42,397 nucleotides of DNA. It comes from Solidesulfovibrio sp. GTDB lineage: Bacteria; Desulfobacterota; Desulfovibrionia; Desulfovibrionales; Desulfovibrionaceae. A model generated the notes under the pieces. It saw nothing but the letters and a program-made list of their open reading frames with translations. It did not search any database and was not told where the DNA came from. Shown piece by piece: positions 41,512-42,397 of this stretch. Position numbers and translations under genes: made by a program. Within the stretch, counting starts at the first letter, position 1; each line of letters begins with the position of its first letter. The stretch is taken from assembly GCF_029978005.1 (NCBI RefSeq), contig NZ_JARKOZ010000146.1:1-42397 (forward strand), read 5' to 3'.

Positions 41512-42397
41512 ATGGGCAACCTGAAGTTGGGCGTGAAGCTGGTCGGCGGCTTTCTCCTTTGCGCCGCCATCACCCTGGTGGTCGGCCTTGTCGGCCTCAT
41601 GGGGATATCGGGCCTCACCAAGAGCCTGACCCAGGTCACCGAAGTCGACCTGCCGGCCGTGCGCGACCTGCAGGCGATCAAGATCGCGGGCGAATCCGTG
41701 CGCGTGGCGCAACGGACCCTCAACGTCCCCGGCCTTTCGGAAAAGGACCGCAAGCGCCAGTACGAAAACATCGCCAACCTGCGCGAGAGCTACCGAAAGT
41801 CCTGGGAGGAATACGAGAAGCTCCCCAAATCCCCGGAAGCCGAAAAGCTGTGGCGGGAATTCGTGCCGGCCTGGCAGGAGTGGGTCAAGGTCAACAACGA
41901 GACTTTCGACCTGGCCCGGGAGTGGGACAAATCCGACATCGACGACCCCGACGCCCTGGAGAACAAGCTCGCCCAGTTCCGGGGCGACCACTACAAGCTC
42001 CTGACCGACGCCGAGTCCCTGGTCCTTTTCGGCACGCCCTTAAGCGGCGGCGACGATTCCACCAAGTGCAACTTTGGCCGATGGCTCGACGCCGAGGGGC
42101 GCGACATCGCCAATCCCGTCTTCCGTAAGACCCTGACGGAAGTTCGCGCCATCCACGACAAGCTGCACCAGTCCGTGGGCAGGCTCAAGGAACTGGCCGC
42201 CAGAAACGCCCCGCGCGAGGAGCAGGCCGCCATCGTGCGCGCCGACCTCTTGCCGGCCGTGGCCGCGACCATGGGCCATTTCGCCACGCTCTCGCAGGAA
42301 GTGGCCCGGGTATCCGCCATCTGCGCCAAGATGCGCGTCGCTTCCATGGAAACGGTGCGTTCCAAGCAGGTCCGCTGCTTCGAGCTGCTCGACAGCC
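41512..42397 (+). CDS. Methyl-accepting chemotaxis protein with periplasmic CZB-like domain, N-terminal part
   Basis: The first 295 residues are present and the gene runs off the right edge. A membrane helix (about 10-32, FLLCAAITLVVGLVGLMGIS) is followed by a helical periplasmic region starting like a four-helix-bundle ligand domain (DLPAVRDLQAIKIAGESVRVAQRTL). Residues 155-225 match the CZB zinc-binding pattern: H160, C186 in CNFGRWLDAEG, H215 and H219. This 3His/1Cys arrangement and its spacing resemble the zinc site of DgcZ-type CZB domains. The signalling domain lies outside the window, so the MCP assignment rests on the N-terminal half. The strong ribosome-binding site GGGGGAGGGAAAT fixes the start. 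Confidence 0.82.
   Translation, partial: MGNLKLGVKLVGGFLLCAAITLVVGLVGLMGISGLTKSLTQVTEVDLPAVRDLQAIKIAGESVRVAQRTLNVPGLSEKDRKRQYENIANLRESYRKSWEEYEKLPKSPEAEKLWREFVPAWQEWVKVNNETFDLAREWDKSDIDDPDALENKLAQFRGDHYKLLTDAESLVLFGTPLSGGDDSTKCNFGRWLDAEGRDIANPVFRKTLTEVRAIHDKLHQSVGRLKELAARNAPREEQAAIVRADLLPAVAATMGHFATLSQEVARVSAICAKMRVASMETVRSKQVRCFELLDS

Noticed and set aside
1-42397. CRISPR array, insertion sequence, prophage or defence island
   Set aside because: No regularly spaced direct repeats, transposase, integrase, phage structural or nuclease-defence genes were recognised, and composition is even across the window.

Overview
This 42.4 kb window is high-GC, gene-dense chromosomal DNA. Its gene content points to a sulfate-reducing delta-proteobacterium of the Desulfovibrionaceae (Desulfovibrio/Solidesulfovibrio type). 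The clues are a pyruvoyl arginine decarboxylase next to nth, the selenium-metabolism protein YedF, many HD-GYP and PAS/His-kinase signalling proteins, a DUF2318-FtsX-ATPase operon, and Desulfovibrio-like palindromic repeats. The taxon is an inference from families and composition. No phage, IS element or CRISPR array was seen.

Layout. 1-5.3 kb: edge of an SLC13-type permease, an exported beta-carbonic anhydrase, a membrane-fused spermidine-synthase-like protein, and an HD-GYP regulator coupled by an ATGA overlap to exodeoxyribonuclease III. 5.3-11.8 kb: a metallophosphatase, 5-formyl-THF cyclo-ligase with pgeF, a second HD-GYP regulator behind a TIGR01777 epimerase, a DUF4390 protein, rlmH, a small unknown gene and rsmG. 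11.9-16.7 kb: a same-strand run fabD-argS-SPOR protein-arginine decarboxylase-nth. 16.8-22.6 kb: a 957-residue SpeE-like membrane protein, yedF, a Cys-rich PAS histidine kinase and an RluB-type pseudouridine synthase. 22.6-28.9 kb: aroQ-efp-ftsK-lolA on the minus strand, then engB, a small unknown gene and uppP. 28.9-32.3 kb: tRNA(CAU) with a strong terminator, then three consecutive SGNH (DUF459-like) hydrolases predicted to be exported, membrane-anchored and lipidated plus LysM. 32.3-38.6 kb: a large LytS-type hybrid kinase and an NtrC-type two-component pair. 38.6-41.4 kb: a DUF2318-FtsX-ATPase operon diverging from that pair behind a near-consensus sigma-54 promoter. The window ends in a chemoreceptor with a periplasmic CZB-like zinc site.

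How parts fit. The best candidate for an undescribed system is 36.8-41.4 kb. A sensor with a His/Met/Cys extracytoplasmic loop and a GAFTGA sigma-54 activator diverge from a sigma-54-driven operon encoding a Cys-rich periplasmic DUF2318 protein, a permease with its own periplasmic CSGC motif, and its ATPase. This suggests metal- or redox-responsive periplasmic iron/thiol handling. The second candidate is the three-gene SGNH cassette beside uppP, likely acting on an envelope polymer. The third is a pair of related palindromic repeats around the lolA start, one of which is translated as part of the LolA signal peptide.
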